This document shows positions 1-13,786 of a stretch of 64,000 nt of DNA, one piece after another. The notes under the pieces are model-generated. The model saw only the letters and a list, made by a program, of their open reading frames with translations. It was not told the DNA's origin and searched no databases. Where the stretch lies: NCBI GenBank assembly GCA_020086605.1, contig JACBWW010000012.1:13825855-13889854 (forward strand). The letters run 5' to 3'. The DNA is from Lanius collurio (taxonomy: Eukaryota > Chordata > Aves > Passeriformes > Laniidae). Within the stretch, counting starts at the first letter, position 1, and each line of letters begins with the position of its first letter. The position numbers were made by a program, and so were the translations under genes.

Positions 1-2229
1 GCAATTTGTTGATTTGAAACCTAAGCAATCTCTTTAAATTGTCTCTGTGCTCATCCACTGCTATCACTGACTCTACCTGAATTCATTTTGGAGCCTGCAT
101 TACAAAAGTTTTATTCATGAGGGATTTGCATATGCAAGCAGTGTTGATGAATCCAATAAAAAAGACTCATTTCATATCCAGAGACAACTTTACAGATTTA
201 CTTTTGGTTCAGCTCCTGGCACCGCACTCCTTCACTTTTCTTCTGGCCTGTATTTTTAGGGGCATAGGTTGATTCTGCAATTATTTTATTTGTAAGTGAT
301 GTCCTTTCACGGGTGCCCCTCACGGTGGACTGTGCAGGAGTGCCAGCAATTGCTCTAGCTTTGCACTCTTCCAAGCTTTGTCAGCAGCAACGGGGCTCTA
401 CTCAAGCACCAGTGTGATTTTTCTTGATACCAGCAAAGAAAATAGGCTCTATTCCCTTGCTAGAAACTAGGACAAAATTAATTAACAGGAGACTTGACAC
501 CAGAAAAGCATTCTTCTCTGTGACTTACAATCTCCCTTCTGCTCCACTGAGAGGTGTGTGGGACAACAGGCCAGCTGTTAAGATTTGTCTATGACAGTTC
601 TTCACTCAGGGGGCATAAATACAGTCGTGTTGTACTTTCTCACACAGAAAGATGAAAAAAACCCAGGTTTGTCACCCCATAACCACAAAAGGAAGTAAAC
701 TTTACACTGGGTACAGCAGGAAACATCAACAAGGTCAGATCACACTGCCTCTTCCCCTCCTTCACCAATAGATGGTGGCAAAGGCCCCCTCCGAAGCTGC
801 CACTGGACTTGCACAGTTATCTTTTCAATTCCTCTGATAACAGAGAAAATGGAGAAGGCAGATGCAGACATCTCCTTTGCAACAATCACCTATAAACAAT
901 TTAATAATTTTGTCTTTCTAACATCCCTGTACATAATTACTCTGTTAATGCCAGTTTTATTTATCTTCAGATATGAACATACTTGTTTCTTCTTTTGTAA
1001 AGTAGCAGTAGGTTTTTGTTTTCATTTCACACAACAGAGCATAGGAAGGAACATCAAAGCAAGCTCTTCAAAAAGAGGTTAAGAAATGGTGCTTGGTGCT
1101 AAGAACTCATATCTGCCTGAAAGGGAGGAGGGACCAGAGGAGAAAGTGATTTCAAACTGGTTGCAGAATGCAGCATTTTGAAGAGTAGGCTGCTCTTTTC
1201 TGAACTGTCAACAGTCAGGGCAACTTCACATCATTTCAAGAGGCTCCACAGAGCTGCCAGCCACTCTTGGCCACCAATAGGCTCAACAGAGTGTTGATGG
1301 CTCGGGGGAGCCAAGTATCAGAGCCTTGCAAAGCAGTGTTTGGTGGTAAAAGTAGCAAACTATTTTAATTTGTTTAAGCATTGTGCTTCAGGGAGCTGTG
1401 CAAGAAACCTGCCTCTGCCTGACCCAGGAAGAGAGCAGCATGGATGAAGCACTAAAGGTGGCTGCAAAGCCACTAGTATATGTGACACAGAAAGTAGGAA
1501 CTCTGGATGTTTGCAAAGTACCTGTCACAACACCACCTGAAGTAAACCAGATGTGCTGGCCCAACTACACATCACATAATAATATCCTGCCTATCCTAGT
1601 ATTGTTTGCACTTCATGAAGATATTCGCCACCTTATCTCATGATCCTGCGTAAGGTTGCCAGCAAATGACTGTCACATTCCACATCAGCTGTTGAGAGAG
1701 GTCCAAGCTTTATTAATCTTTAATTTGAGAACAAAGACCTTTGAGTTCCTTGGGTTCAAATTGGTTAAAAAAAAAATAAAGTGATTTCTGTCTATTTGTT
1801 GTCAGGTTCACCTCTGAACACATTGTGCTAGCTTCTTTTATCACATACCTTTGTAGAGCACTTCACAAAGATTTTTCTGTATTTATGTAATTCACATAGA
1901 TGCTTTTTAGTTCTTTGCTTATTTGCAGTAACTCATCTCCAAGCTGGGGATCTCTGATCAGCTTATTTGTTTAAGTACCAGTCTGTCAGTATAAATAACC
2001 CCTTGTGCATCAAGTTTTCCATCTTGAAAATAAGACCAAAAAACATATTCACATATTATTTTTCCCCTCAGAAAATATAGTGAAACTTTCCCCAATCTTT
2101 GGAACAGTCAATAATGTTTTGATTTTTGTATGGAGGCTCTGAACTAATCTTTCTAATTTAAAAACCTTTTCCTTCTGAGTTTGAAACGTAGGTATATAGA
2201 GAATCCAAAAAGCCATTCCTAGTGTCCCT
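1..2229. other. Non-coding stretch, no feature recognised
   Basis: I see no gene, RNA gene or recognisable repeat here. The longest open frames are 77 codons from position 849 and 86 codons from 1383, both on the plus strand. Neither has a familiar motif or a plausible exon boundary, and both are within chance expectation. The only simple sequence is a short A-run near 1770. Confidence 0.6.
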
Positions 2230-2345
2230 TGAGGCTCCACTTCTACCAGGAGACAGAAAAAGCAGTTCGGAACCAGGCATCTTTGGTATTGGATTAGGTG
2301 AGCTCCTTGCAACTTAAATTATCCTATGAATCTATGACTCTATAA
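2230..2345 (+). mobile_element. CR1 LINE 3' end fragment
   Basis: The stretch ends with the diagnostic CR1 3' terminus: a 'ggattaggtgagctcc' block, a decayed relative of the usual 'ggattagatgacctcc', followed by degenerate repeats of the 'ttctatga' type ('cctatgaatctatgactcta'). CR1 copies are normally cut short at the 5' side, so a fragment of about 100 bp is expected. The 3' edge is clear; the 5' edge is a guess. The many differences from the usual form suggest an old copy. Confidence 0.6.
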
Positions 2346-4289
2346 TTCATTCACCTCTTAGTTTCCATCTCTGGATTATTTATGACAGAAGGATTATATG
2401 CCTAAGAAAGAGATAAATTCAAAACTGAAAAGGTGGATAAGTAGTTCAATTTCTGCTTTATCAGTCCTGAGCTGATATAAACTTACAAAACTTATAAAGT
2501 GCTCAGGCTCCCAAAAGGCAGTACAGTACAGGTACTAATACTTTGCTAGGAGATCATCGCAGATAACACACAAACCTCCTAACACTTAAAGACTAGACAG
2601 TTCCTTTTTTACCTCAGTAAGCTACTCCCGTCTTACTGAGTCTTCAGGGTGAGTTTTTCATTGTCTTCACGAGGTGAGGTGGCATCTGTACTAACTTAAA
2701 AGGGGGATGCTTAGCTGTAGGACACATTCCAGTAGCTTAATTCATGCCCTCCAGAACCAGCTTACACTCTTTGATATCATCATGTTTTTATCTGAGACAA
2801 GAGGATGCCAAGAACTTGAACTAGGATTTTTCTATTGCTATTACGATTATTGCTAGTGGTAGTAGTAGCAGCACAGCAGGATGGAGAGAATCCAGTTATG
2901 TTCCCAGCCACCATCTTATTTGTTCTTCATTGGCTATTACAGATTTTTGGATGGGTTTCTGATGATAAAATGTATTGCTGAGGCTTTCAATACTATGCAG
3001 TTTTTTCAGATCAAAGTGGGCAATAGTAGCAAAGAAAACTAACAATGGCCCTGCCATTAAGGAAAAAAAATCAAGTAATGGTTCAAAGAGTTGAGCAAAA
3101 CAAGCTAGGTTAGGGGGTAGTGCACGGGACTGAATAGTGGCCACCCTTTTTGCCATTGCGCTTAAAAGGGATTCTCTGGGAAGCATGGATCATGGCAGTT
3201 TGGGGGACAAACTGCACAACAGCCTGAGGACAGGAAGTGAAAACAAACCTTTAGAAGTCCAAAGGTTTTCAATGCCACCAATTGTGCTCCAGTAAAATGA
3301 TATGCAACAAAGACATATTTACATGTGGTTTTCCCACCCAGCAGTGTTTTCTGGGTCCAGACTACTGCCTCAATCTAAAAAAATTCTTCAACATCTGCCA
3401 GCTGGTTTGGGAGTACTGGTGGGAGCACCATGGCTTCAGCTCATGTAGGTAGGAAAAGAGGAATGCTTGTTTGTTTTTTTAAGTCATGGCACATAATGGA
3501 GGGAGCAGCATTCAGCCTGAAGAGAAATACTGGTAACTTCAGGATACTGAGCATAATTATTTGTAAAAGCTCAGCATTTGATTCAATGCCTATTTAAGTC
3601 AATGGGCGTTTTTCATTGACTTGGGGTGATAGATAAAATGGTCCATTAGTGCACTTTTTAAAAGCTTTGCTGAACAGATACATCACTAGGTGGTTCGGGT
3701 CTTTTTATAGTGCCTTGCCTTCTCTCTCAAATACTGCATTTATGTCTAGTCTTGTCCTTTACTTCAGCTTGTACTGTAACACTTTCACCTGCATCACAGG
3801 AAGAGAAGAATTCTCAGCCTCTTTTCCTCTGAGTCATAACAGAGAATCTGCTCCATTAGCATCCTCATACCACTGCAGCTCTGAACACTGAGAAACGTTA
3901 TCAGAGTATACAAAGGTAGATTAGAGAACCTACTCATACTGTATACCCAAGCTTTAAAATATTCCAATTTTTTCTATAAAATTCTAATTAAACTCCTTTG
4001 TTATAGAAGTTCAGTTACTCTCACTTTGAAGCACAGCAGGGTGAAACAAGTGGGCAATAATTATGGATTCATCAAATGAAAAGTACTTGGAAGTTTTCTA
4101 CTTACAATGGACATTTCCCAGAGGAGTAAGAAGAGAAAAAGAAACAACTTTAGGACAGTCATTTACATTATGCCAAATTGCCATTCCATTCAGCCTTCTA
4201 AAAAGGTCTTTTTATCTGATGGTATTATGATTTAATAGCTATGATTAGGTAAAAGTAGATACCATGGAGAAAACAGAGCACACAGTAGT

Positions 4290-4321
4290 AATAAAATATA
4301 GCAGCAATAAAATACAGCAGC
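4290..4321. repeat. 16-bp tandem duplication
   Basis: Two adjacent copies of 'aataaaatatagcagc' occur at 4290-4305 and 4306-4321, differing at one position (t to c). This looks like a simple local slippage or duplication event. Confidence 0.85.
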
Positions 4322-6060
4322 AGATTGTCATTTGATGCCCACATACTGTAAACTTGTGGGTAACTCCATACGTGTTAAGCACCCTGGATTCAATTCACAG
4401 GGAAACAGAGCCAAAAAAAGCCACTGTCTGTAGCTGTCTGGACCAGTAATGCCTCCCACCTGCAATGGCACTGACTTGTTTGCTTTTCAATGTTTAAATT
4501 TTCTGTTTATTTGAGATGCAATACCATTGTCTATAAGAGGGAGCAGAGCAGGAACCGACAGGTCAATGAGAAATGCATTTTACCCACCTGTCTCTGCTCG
4601 GCTAGACTAAACACAGATTGTTGAAACCTGTTGATTTACTCGCCATTGCACCACTGGAATAGAAATGCTCCAAACTAAGCAGTCCTGCAGCATCATTCCC
4701 CATAACAGCTAGAATTCCTGCAAAGAAAACATTATTATTTCCTATTAGTACACAGAAGTGGTAGGTCAGCATTTCCAGAGGCATCTTGGTTAGTTAAAGG
4801 CCTGCATGCTGGCGAATACCATTTTTACTTGAAACACAATAACCCAGCACTTAAAAGGAAAACCTTTGAACTAAAGAATAATTTCATTTTCAGAAACATT
4901 GACAATGTTACTGAAAACAGAATGTTGGAAATTAGAAATTTTCAGGTAATACTGCCTTTCAGCTCCCCTGTGCTTCATGAGGCAACAGTGAGTCACAGCA
5001 CAAAGACCTGAGTGACAAGCAGCACTCGCTGACACAGTGGTATCACGATTCAAAAATATGCAGCACCACATAATTAGGAAATTAATAGTACTGCCATGGT
5101 GCCTCTGTTCAGTGCTGGCTGTGTTTCTGCCCCTGATTCCTGCCCATGTAAGCCTGGGGTGGTAGTGGCAGATCAGCTGCCCTGCCCCAGCAGGCAACAG
5201 CTGGAGGAACTGGGGTGGCTCTGCCTCCCAGTTAGCTGGATGCTCTCCTTGCCTCACCCAGGATGAACAACAGTGCTGCCACCCTTGTGAGCCTGGGAGG
5301 ACCCAGAGGTCTGTGGAAAAGAGGAGAGGAGGGAGGGATCTAACACTTTTGAATCCTGTACTGCAAGCTTCTGGCAGCCTGGGAAGCTCTCTTTTGACAA
5401 ATCCCAGCTCCTCTGTTTTTCTCCCCAAGCCTACTAATTCCTAGACTGAAATCAACTGCATTGCAACAATTTGCGGCAGCATATTCTTTCTATTATCAGT
5501 ATTATAGATTCACTAGGTAGATACTGCCCCTCCCTAAGCCACTTACTCCCTATACCAGCAGCAAATGAGCGAAACCAGAGAATGCAGGACTCCGGGAAGG
5601 ATGTCAGCAGGTGGGACACATGCAACACAAAACACATTTTTTGTTATTAGTGAAAGAGAACACTAATTCATCTTGAATTAAACCATGAGGTCTTCTGTTT
5701 GCCTGAATCACCGCTTTTTGCCGACACCCTCTCTACTCACCATGTCAGAGTTTCTGATTTTCCGTCTGGGAATATAACAAACAACATAATTTGCCTCATA
5801 AATCTTTGTTAAGATTTTTTGAATGCTGACTACTTCCTCACACACAGGCACATAAATGCACTCCCATTTCCACAGTGGAGCACTGCATCTCACAGCAGGA
5901 GAATGAAGGGGGAGAAAACCAAAAAAGCAAAAACCCAGCTGTAGCATAGTCCTGAGAAAACAAATGTTACCAAAGCTGGTATATATTCAGCTTTCCCATG
6001 AATTTTGTGGTTTCTCAGAATGAAACCAGCTTTACCTCCCTTGTCAAGGAGCAAAAGTAT

Positions 6061-6100
6061 TCTTATAGGAAATGAAATATTTTTATAGGAAATGAAATAT
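6061..6100. repeat. 20-bp tandem duplication
   Basis: Two adjacent copies of a 20-bp unit containing 'ttataggaaatgaaatat' lie at 6061-6080 and 6081-6100 and differ at one position. No function is apparent. Confidence 0.85.
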
Positions 6101-7702
6101 TTCAACTATTCTGAGACCCCCTACTTTCAAAAACCCTTTGCTTGAAGTAGAAAGATGGGTAAGCAAGGGAGGGCTCGGCAACAGACAGTAACAAGAGGAA
6201 ATCAAGGTATTACCCATTATTTTAAAACTGCTGCAAACTATTCCAGAGCTGCATGAGTTTGCTCCCTCCCTCAATCCCCACCCCAGCTGCCATGTCATCA
6301 TTACTGAAATCAATCACAACACACTGTCTTATCACAAAAGTTAAGATTCTGACCTTCATATTCTTCCCCACCAAGGACAAGCAGTTCTTGAGGCAAGACT
6401 GTCAGTGTACCCTTATAACAGTACATAAACAAACTAAGGATTACAAGCTCCTAATGAGGTCTTTGAGGCTTTACAGATCAGGCTTCTCAAATTGCTGTTC
6501 TCCGAACAAAGGAATCTTGCTAATCATTGGATTTGTGCTTTCCAACTTTGAGAAGTTTGCAATGCTGTTCAAATGGTATTATCTGCTTTTAGATTTCTTT
6601 CTTAAGGAGCATAACAGAACTACCTGCCCCTTCCCTTGGCCCTGCTGTAGGAGAGTATTTGGTCACATAGTAAGTCAGCTCGTATTCATAAATTCATAGG
6701 CATGAGTCTAAAAATATTGCATGTAAATCCCAGTGGAATTTCAGTATACATTGCCTGAAAAGTAAATTTCCTAAACCAAAGCTTTGCAAATGGATTCAAT
6801 AACTTAAAAAAAAATAGTTTTCTAGAATGTGGAGAACTCTGCCTGCTGGAAAAGCATCTAAGAAGATGTTATTTTGAAGGCTTTGTTCTTTCCCTCTGTT
6901 AAGTTTCCTTCCCTAAGTTCAGATATGCTGAGGTAGCAGGTCTCTATAAAGCTGTCTAGAGAGTTGCAGAAATCTCTTATTCTTGCTGTGCTTTGACCTC
7001 ATCTGATTTCATTTACATATTCTGCAGATTTTCAGCTTGGCCTGTCAAATTTGCTTGATATATGCCAAACTCTCTCCCTGGCTTCTATTCCAAGGATCTT
7101 ATCACTCCTGTTTACTTCAGTGCACCTATTTCTCAACAACAGTTTAGTTCTTATGCAGAAAAAGACAGTTCCTTCCTTGGCTCTTCTCTTCAGCCCAGCT
7201 GTCCTCCATAGATGTGGCTGCTCCCAATTGCACAGGACTTTGCCATTGAGTAGATGAGGCTTTTTTACACCAACAAACACAACAAAGTGTGAATCAAACC
7301 CAAAGAGTGTTTGACTGAGAATTTAGAAAGTTAAACTGCTGAAAGATGTAGTTTATAATTAAAGTACTGAGAAAACCTTTACTGAAGAATCACTAGAGCA
7401 ACACTATAATTATGCTGTCCTTCATATCCTGCCATTAGCATTTCTAGAAGTGACAAAATAATCATGTGATCTTATTTCTCTTTAGGGACTGTCAAGCTCT
7501 CTTTGCAGGATTCAATTAAGTTTATAAAAAATATAGAGTTCTTAAATGGAAAATGCAAATGATGATTTTTGTGTAAAAGACATGACAGCCACATTAGTAA
7601 GCTCATGAAAATCATGCCCATATATGTTTCAAGTCAGTAGAGTAGAATACCCTTTTCCTCTTCCTTTTTTTTTGCTATCCATACAGGAAACAAGAAAACA
7701 TT

Positions 7703-7739
7703 AAAAAAAAAAAAAAAAAAAACTAAGAATTTTTTTTTT
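7703..7739. repeat. Poly(A) tract followed by poly(T) tract
   Basis: A run of 20 A at 7703-7722 is followed after seven bases by T10 at 7730-7739. The two homopolymers could pair in single-stranded form. No retroposed gene body is recognisable upstream of the A-run, so it need not be a retrotransposition tail. Confidence 0.85.
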
Positions 7740-7832
7740 ACCTCTTCTTTTAACTGTTCAAACCTCATATTTTTGTAGAAACACAGACTGCCTGTACTTC
7801 TGGGAGCACACAGAGAGTCCATTTCAATCAAT

Positions 7833-7900
7833 TAGAGTAATTGAATTATCAAGCTTGGAAAAGTTTTTCTCAGATCATCTAGTCCAAGCATAAGAAAGGG
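7833..7900 (-). mobile_element. CR1 LINE 3' end fragment, antisense
   Basis: Read on the plus strand, 'agcttggaaaagtttttctc' followed by 'agatcatctagtccaagc' matches the reverse complement of the CR1 3' untranslated end (usual form: 'ggttggaaaagacc...agatcatc.agtccaac'). The element therefore lies on the minus strand with its 3' terminus at the left edge. It may continue weakly to about 8000, but I cannot follow it with confidence. Confidence 0.6.
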
Positions 7901-8000
7901 AGATCCTGATCCCAGACTCCAAAAAGACTTTATGCAGGTAGCAACCAAGCTGACAATAATAGAATTATCTGGGGGGATGTCCCAAGGACATCCTTTAGGC

Positions 8001-11000
8001 TGCGGTTGCCAGCAGACCACGTTTCTTCTCCCTCATAGTAAGGAAAACACTGCAGCACCAGCTGCAGCTGGTGAGTGCATGGCAGCCTAATTGGACATGT
8101 ATCCTCTGATCACTGCATCCCTCAGGAGATGTCATTTGATTGGCATTCCTACACACTCAGAAGAGGTAAAAGAAAGTATATGGCCCTGTGTTACTACTTT
8201 GGGGACTCTAGTGACCCCACTGATTCTGAAGGAGAGCTGCTACACATTCAAAGCACAAGCTCTCAGAAGTTGTGGCTCACATGAGGCCTTGGCAGCCAAT
8301 TCTGTTCTGTTGATTCTCAGTCAATTCCAAGTGTTGAAACAAGAAAAACGTGTTTACAAAAAGTGCATTTTCTGTCAAGAAAGCTGTACAAATGAAATTA
8401 GATACTTGAATGTTTTAAATCTTTTGTAGAGTATGGAAGAGGAATAAGTGCTAAAACAGATCTAAATGCATCCTCTAATAGATTTTAATAATTGACTGCT
8501 TGAAAATAAATTATAATCAAAATTAACTATGTGTTACTGACTAAATTGCATGAAATTATACGGTTAGGATATTTCAAGATCATCATATGTTACATTGAGG
8601 GCAAATAATCTCATTATAATGATTTGAGGGAAGACACAGAGAGATAACATTTACCTGTTATATATGTACATACAAGATACTGACTTACTAAGGATAGTCA
8701 AGAATGAGTAAAGTAAAATTACTGGGAAGATGTGAATTAGATGTGAACCAAATCTCCATTTACCAAGTCAGTGGTGCACCAAGCTCATACCATAAACTTC
8801 ATGAAAGTCAGTGTATACTTTTTTTTAGTCCAGTACTACCTACATCTAGCTATACTTCTTTCATAAATCAGTTCTCACCAGCTGAGAGAAATAAAATAAA
8901 TAACTCATAGCCGACAAAACATGCCAGAAAAAATGCTGCTGATAAAATCTTGGACTTTTTCTCTGTTTAGAAGCCTGGTCCAGAATCCATGTAATGAAAG
9001 TGGCCAGGGTCTCATTCCCTTCCAGCCAAAGCTCCTTCTTCCATAACAGAGATCACAGTGGTAAAAGATGGTCTTCTGTGTAAGACTCTTCAGGCTGTAT
9101 ACAGTGGAAGAAAGCACTTGTCTTTAAACCACTATTAAATAAAGTTGCAGCTCAAAAATCTCCATTTTTTGTACGTAACCAAAACTTCCCTTTTACCATA
9201 TATGTGACAAAAGGCTTTCAACTCAAGCTAGTTGGCTTTTAAGATCAGGGAACTAGATCAAACCAGCAGAACTCAGTTGAGTTCTGTCCACCCAGTCATT
9301 CTGGCTAAGGGCTAGTCTACATCAGCTGGGGGCAAAAGTGTGATTATGTGGGTTGTCCTGGTGTTTTCAGGTCAAAACCCCTCCAGCTTCATGATAGAGT
9401 TTTCCCAAATGAACTAACGATCTTCTGCCAAGTGGAGAAACCCTTCCAAAAGGGCATCATGATGAGTTGCAGCAGGGGAAGGACAAGTTCATATGGCTGT
9501 ATCTGTATATATCAGATGTAGTTTTTTAGACCTCCTCAGTCTTCCCACGGCTGCCCTGGCCTGTGCTGTCTCACCATGCCAAGTCTGTCAGATTACCTAC
9601 CTGCCCTGCAGTGCACCAGAGTCAAGATGACCAGCTGCTAGCTCACCCTTTTTAAAAGCTGGCATGCAAGTCCATGCACTCCACTGGTGGTCACACACTC
9701 CTAAAAGCTGATTATCCTGTTCATCAGAGCAATCATGTATTGTGTAACTGCCTAGCACAAGGCAGAGACCCCAGATTTCTCTGACACCTGAGAGAATAAA
9801 TAATTTGCCTTTAAAAGCTGTCAGTGCAGCACAAAATGCTGTGAACTACATCTAAATAAAGGTAGGACAGGGTATTTGCCTAGGACACATCTTAAGTAAT
9901 GTCAAAAAGAAGTGTTACTTTTAAAATAGAACAGGAGAGAAAGAGGTCTTCTAATAATTGTACAGGTCCTCATCTTACCCTGGGTTGGGCATTATGGAAA
10001 ACACTGACACCAGCATCAGAATTCTGATGAGTTAGAGATGAAAGTCAGAATAATTTTGCTATGCAGGAGTCAAAAAACAACACAGAGAGAGGGAGAGATA
10101 CCAAACAGGGTCATGGAGGAGCAGATGATGCATTAAAGCGCTTGAATGGTTGATCCAAACAAAGACAGACCCTCTGTGCTTCACAGAGGCTGAGTTTCAG
10201 GCAGGTGTTAATGGAAACCCTTCCTGAACCTACTTGGCTCTATCCCCATATTCTCACATGTATGCTGGAAAATTCACATCAGCAGCAATTATTTTCCTTC
10301 TATTTTCAGATCCCACAGCCCTCAGCAGCATTAGCACTTACCCCTCAGCTGTCTTCTTTCCCTTGGCTGGCATCCAGGGCATACTCCTTCTGCACTCCAA
10401 GTGCCCTGTGTAAGGCTTCATATGACAAAGCAACAGCGGATAAGTTGGAAACCTCAGGATCAGTTGTGGATTAATGAGCCTTTGGCAGACCTTTGTACCT
10501 TCTGCTTCAAGTGCAAGGCAAAAATCCTTTGATCTTCCCTTATCTACATATTTACGTAGGAGCACGTAAACTGAAAGAGCAAACAAATAAATAAAATCCC
10601 TCAGGTCCATCAAAATAAGACACCTAGCTGGACAAGGTTCCCCTCCTAGAAGAATCTGAGGATAAGTAGGTTAGAGATGTGTAAGGTATATGGATTAATG
10701 CACTAATGGAAGACTCTCATGCCACAGGGATGAGCATACCCCAACAACTTGGGAAAAGGAAATTCTTCTTAGCAGTATAACATTCAAGATATACTACAGT
10801 AGGTACATATACTATATATATTTTTATATATATAAATATGTTTGTTTCCTCCTTCTTATTCATTAGAGTTATGATTTTTCAAAATTGCCTAGGTGACTTT
10901 CCCACTTGAATTTAATTGAACTGCATAATTACTGAAGCTGACAGCATGAGGCCAAATGCTGCTCTTGAAATTGTTGACTGCTCTGGGAATTTTGTGTGTT

Positions 11001-13600
11001 CAGAAGACCACAGACTTCTGCAGAGGCTGAATCTGCAAAGTCTGCATAATTGTAGGAGCCTGGGCTGGCCTTTTTGGAGCCAACCACCAGAATTACACCT
11101 GCCCAGGGACTGTTGACAAAGCCTTCAACATATACAACATTTGAATAAACCTCCATCTTTACAGCAGTGGTCTATTCTTCTCCAGTTATCTGTTCTGTGC
11201 TTTCCCCCAGGACTTCTCTATAGTCTGGAGTCATGAACAGGGCAGGTGTTCCACAGAAAAATAGCATAATTTCTGATCTCTCGGTCTTTCCTGTGGCAGT
11301 GCCATTTTCAAATCACAACCAAACACAATGGAAAAAACTGGCATGGTGACTGCGATAGTTCTAACAAAGATCAACGTACATTCCTCCTGACCATGCAGCC
11401 ATGTGGCTTTAGCAGGTATCAGTCCACAAGGACTTTTTGCCAGAAAAAATTGGATGCCTCATAGACTTCCACCAGGATTCGTTTTTCCTGAAATTGCTTT
11501 ACTGACATGGGAAAATTGGGTGGGAAAGCATCAGCTTTTATTAGGAAAGGATAGTAATGTGGTCACGATAACAGAACCCAGTAGAAAGAAAGAAACAAGC
11601 AGACTGTGCCTTGCATGTGGAGGGTACCCTCTATCTACTTGTTTATGCATTCCCTAATCTGCTTTTAGCCACCTGAACATAAACAGTTTACATTGTAAAT
11701 GTAGATTGACTGGATTCACTTCGATAGAAGAGGGTTAGGCATTGCTGGCAGCCCTGAATGAATGATAGCATCTCACACCACAAAAGGTGGTGATAAGCAG
11801 CTGTGGCATGATATCCTAATGGTATCTGCTTCCTACTGCAAGCTGATACAAGTTTAAGAGTTAACTTGTTTAAAACCGGTGAAACAGTGCTGTTGATTTA
11901 TTTTTTTTAATGTCATGTGTCAGAACACAAAACCGATGCCAGCACTCCCATGAGCCAGCAGTATTAGAATGAAGTGCAAACCCTTGAGTTACACTACATT
12001 CTTATGTGCCAGAAAGATGGGGGTGAACTGATTCCAGCTGCTGAAGCATCTGGTAATAGCATTTGTGGAGGATGAATGGGGAACCAAATCCCAGCCTCCT
12101 TTACTCATGTGAGTAGTTTTGTGCTGATCTGTTCTTAAAATAATCATCAATTCCTGCTCAGTGCTTCCCCCCATAAATTAGTTCCTATGATGTATAACAG
12201 CCACTAAAAGAAGAATTGAACAAGGGAAATTAACTTGCTTTTCAGTAGCAGAAATTTATCAAGGCCACACTTTTTACTGGGACAAAAACAATTCATTTAA
12301 GCCTTGTCAAGATTTCTAATTAAAAATCCTCTGCTCCCCACTGCAACTCACAAATACTGTGCTTAATTTGGAAGTTAATAATATTTCCATGCATTTCTGC
12401 TATAATCTGCTATTGCAGCTATGACTCTAGTCTGATAACAAGAGCATTGTACCCAAGCCAGGAGTTAATGACTTTCCTCATTACTGAGTAAGAATGAAGT
12501 TTACTTTGTAAAAGGGGGATGGGAGGTTTGAAGCCGTATTTATTTATGTTTCAGCTCTATTGTTTGAGATAATAAAGATTTGTCTCATTATGTGCAGATT
12601 AATCCATCAGATATTGCAGACCTGGAAAGATTTAACTTTTTATTGCGACTCAATCATCTTGCATCAGGCCACCTGCTGCCTGGCAGGTCTGCTACCCTTA
12701 AGCCTTTGTGTGAAAACCTTGGACCACAGATCACAGCAATGGAAGATCAGCTAGCCCACAGATAGAGCTCAACTCTGCTTTTCATTAGTTGTGAGTTGGA
12801 AGAGGTCTCTTCCTTCAAAGACTTAGGTTGTGTAGGCCTTCATCATGTCAAAGGACTAATTTTCTGTTCTAGCAGAATATGAGTAGGATCATTCTGTTCT
12901 GTGATGAATGACTATGATTTCATAGGTAATTCAAGCTTATTATACTTTGACTGGATTTTTTATGCAAACTACAATAGCAATGAGAAAGAAAATAACTTTC
13001 AATCTTCACCAACACAAAACAGTTCATCCTATTTTCCTCGACTTACAGAGGACTTTTACACTGCAGAACTCAATGTGTGACAAATCTCAAATAATTAAAG
13101 ACTCAACACCTCTCTTATACATCTCAGAAATGTTTAACTTTGAAGCAATTAATATTGTCTTCATTATACATCAGTAACATCATGTCTCTACACCATGCCA
13201 TCTTTGCCTATCAGTTGCATCTTTGTTTATAATCTGAGACAAGAACACACACAAGGACATTTGCTGACCATAAAATGAGAGCCATAAACATTTACTTTTC
13301 TGTACATTAGCTCATTACCTCTGTAGCCAGTATATTGCCTGAGTTCTTAGGGGATATTGCTTTAAATTAGACAGTTTTAAGGAGATACAGGAGAGAAAAA
13401 CAGAAGGCATTTTCGGACATCTACAGGAAAGGGTTTTCTAATTTTCAGAATAAAAACAACAGAAGTCATGAGTTTAAAAAATTCAGACTAGATGTAAGGC
13501 AAAATGTGATTCCTGTGCAGCCAAAAGGCCATCATTAAGTTTGACCCAAACCATATCTTCCAATATAACAACTGAAAACCAGGCTTCATTTTCCCAATGA
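8001..13600. other. Non-coding stretch, no gene recognised
   Basis: Nothing in this interval resembles a known gene or repeat family with confidence. Open frames of up to 112 codons (plus strand, 8091-8429) lack motifs. A TA-rich microsatellite at 10805-10840 is listed separately. A segment at about 12780-12930 has a faint CR1-like look ('gagttggaagaggtctcttc') that is too weak to annotate. Confidence 0.55.
10805..10840. repeat. TA-rich microsatellite
   Basis: An imperfect (TA)n block interrupted by a short T-run. Such tracts are unstable and often vary in length between individuals. Confidence 0.8.
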
Positions 13601-13601
13601 T

Positions 13602-13614
13602 AAAAAAAAAAAAA
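13602..13614. repeat. Poly(A) tract
   Basis: A run of 13 A followed by 'gagagaag'. It lies about 150 bp upstream of the poly(T) tract at 13761-13786. Confidence 0.85.
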
Positions 13615-13760
13615 GAGAGAAGCATGAAAAAATCCTCTTAAAGGAGGATTAGTCTTTCTGTTCTTAGTTTTATGTAAATTGGTTAGAAATATGTCCAACA
13701 GTCAGAAGCCAACTAAAGAAATCACGGTATAAACATTTAGGGGGAAAAGCATCAGTACAA

Positions 13761-13786
13761 TTTTTTTTTCCTTTTTTTTTTTTTTT
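13761..13786. repeat. Poly(T) tract
   Basis: T9, then CC, then T15. On the minus strand this is a long A-run, but no retroposon body is recognised beside it. Confidence 0.85.

Larger units (their letters stand above)
2346..7832. other. Non-coding stretch with minor simple repeats
   Basis: No gene is supported. A patch at about 5090-5350 is visibly richer in G and C and holds the longest open frame of the window (185 codons, minus strand, 4871-5428). Its translation is low in recognisable motifs and I do not accept it as coding. The interval also contains two small tandem duplications (near 4300 and 6080) and homopolymer tracts near 7710, listed separately. Confidence 0.55.

Noticed and set aside
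2896..3186. 96-codon minus-strand frame considered as retroviral pol remnant
   Set aside because: No reverse transcriptase, RNase H or integrase motif could be placed.
4871..5428. 185-codon minus-strand open frame, the longest in the window
   Set aside because: No domain, no splice context and low-complexity translation; its length is explained by a local GC-rich patch with few stops.
12780..12930. Possible CR1 3' end
   Set aside because: Only one short block resembles CR1 and the terminal repeats are missing.
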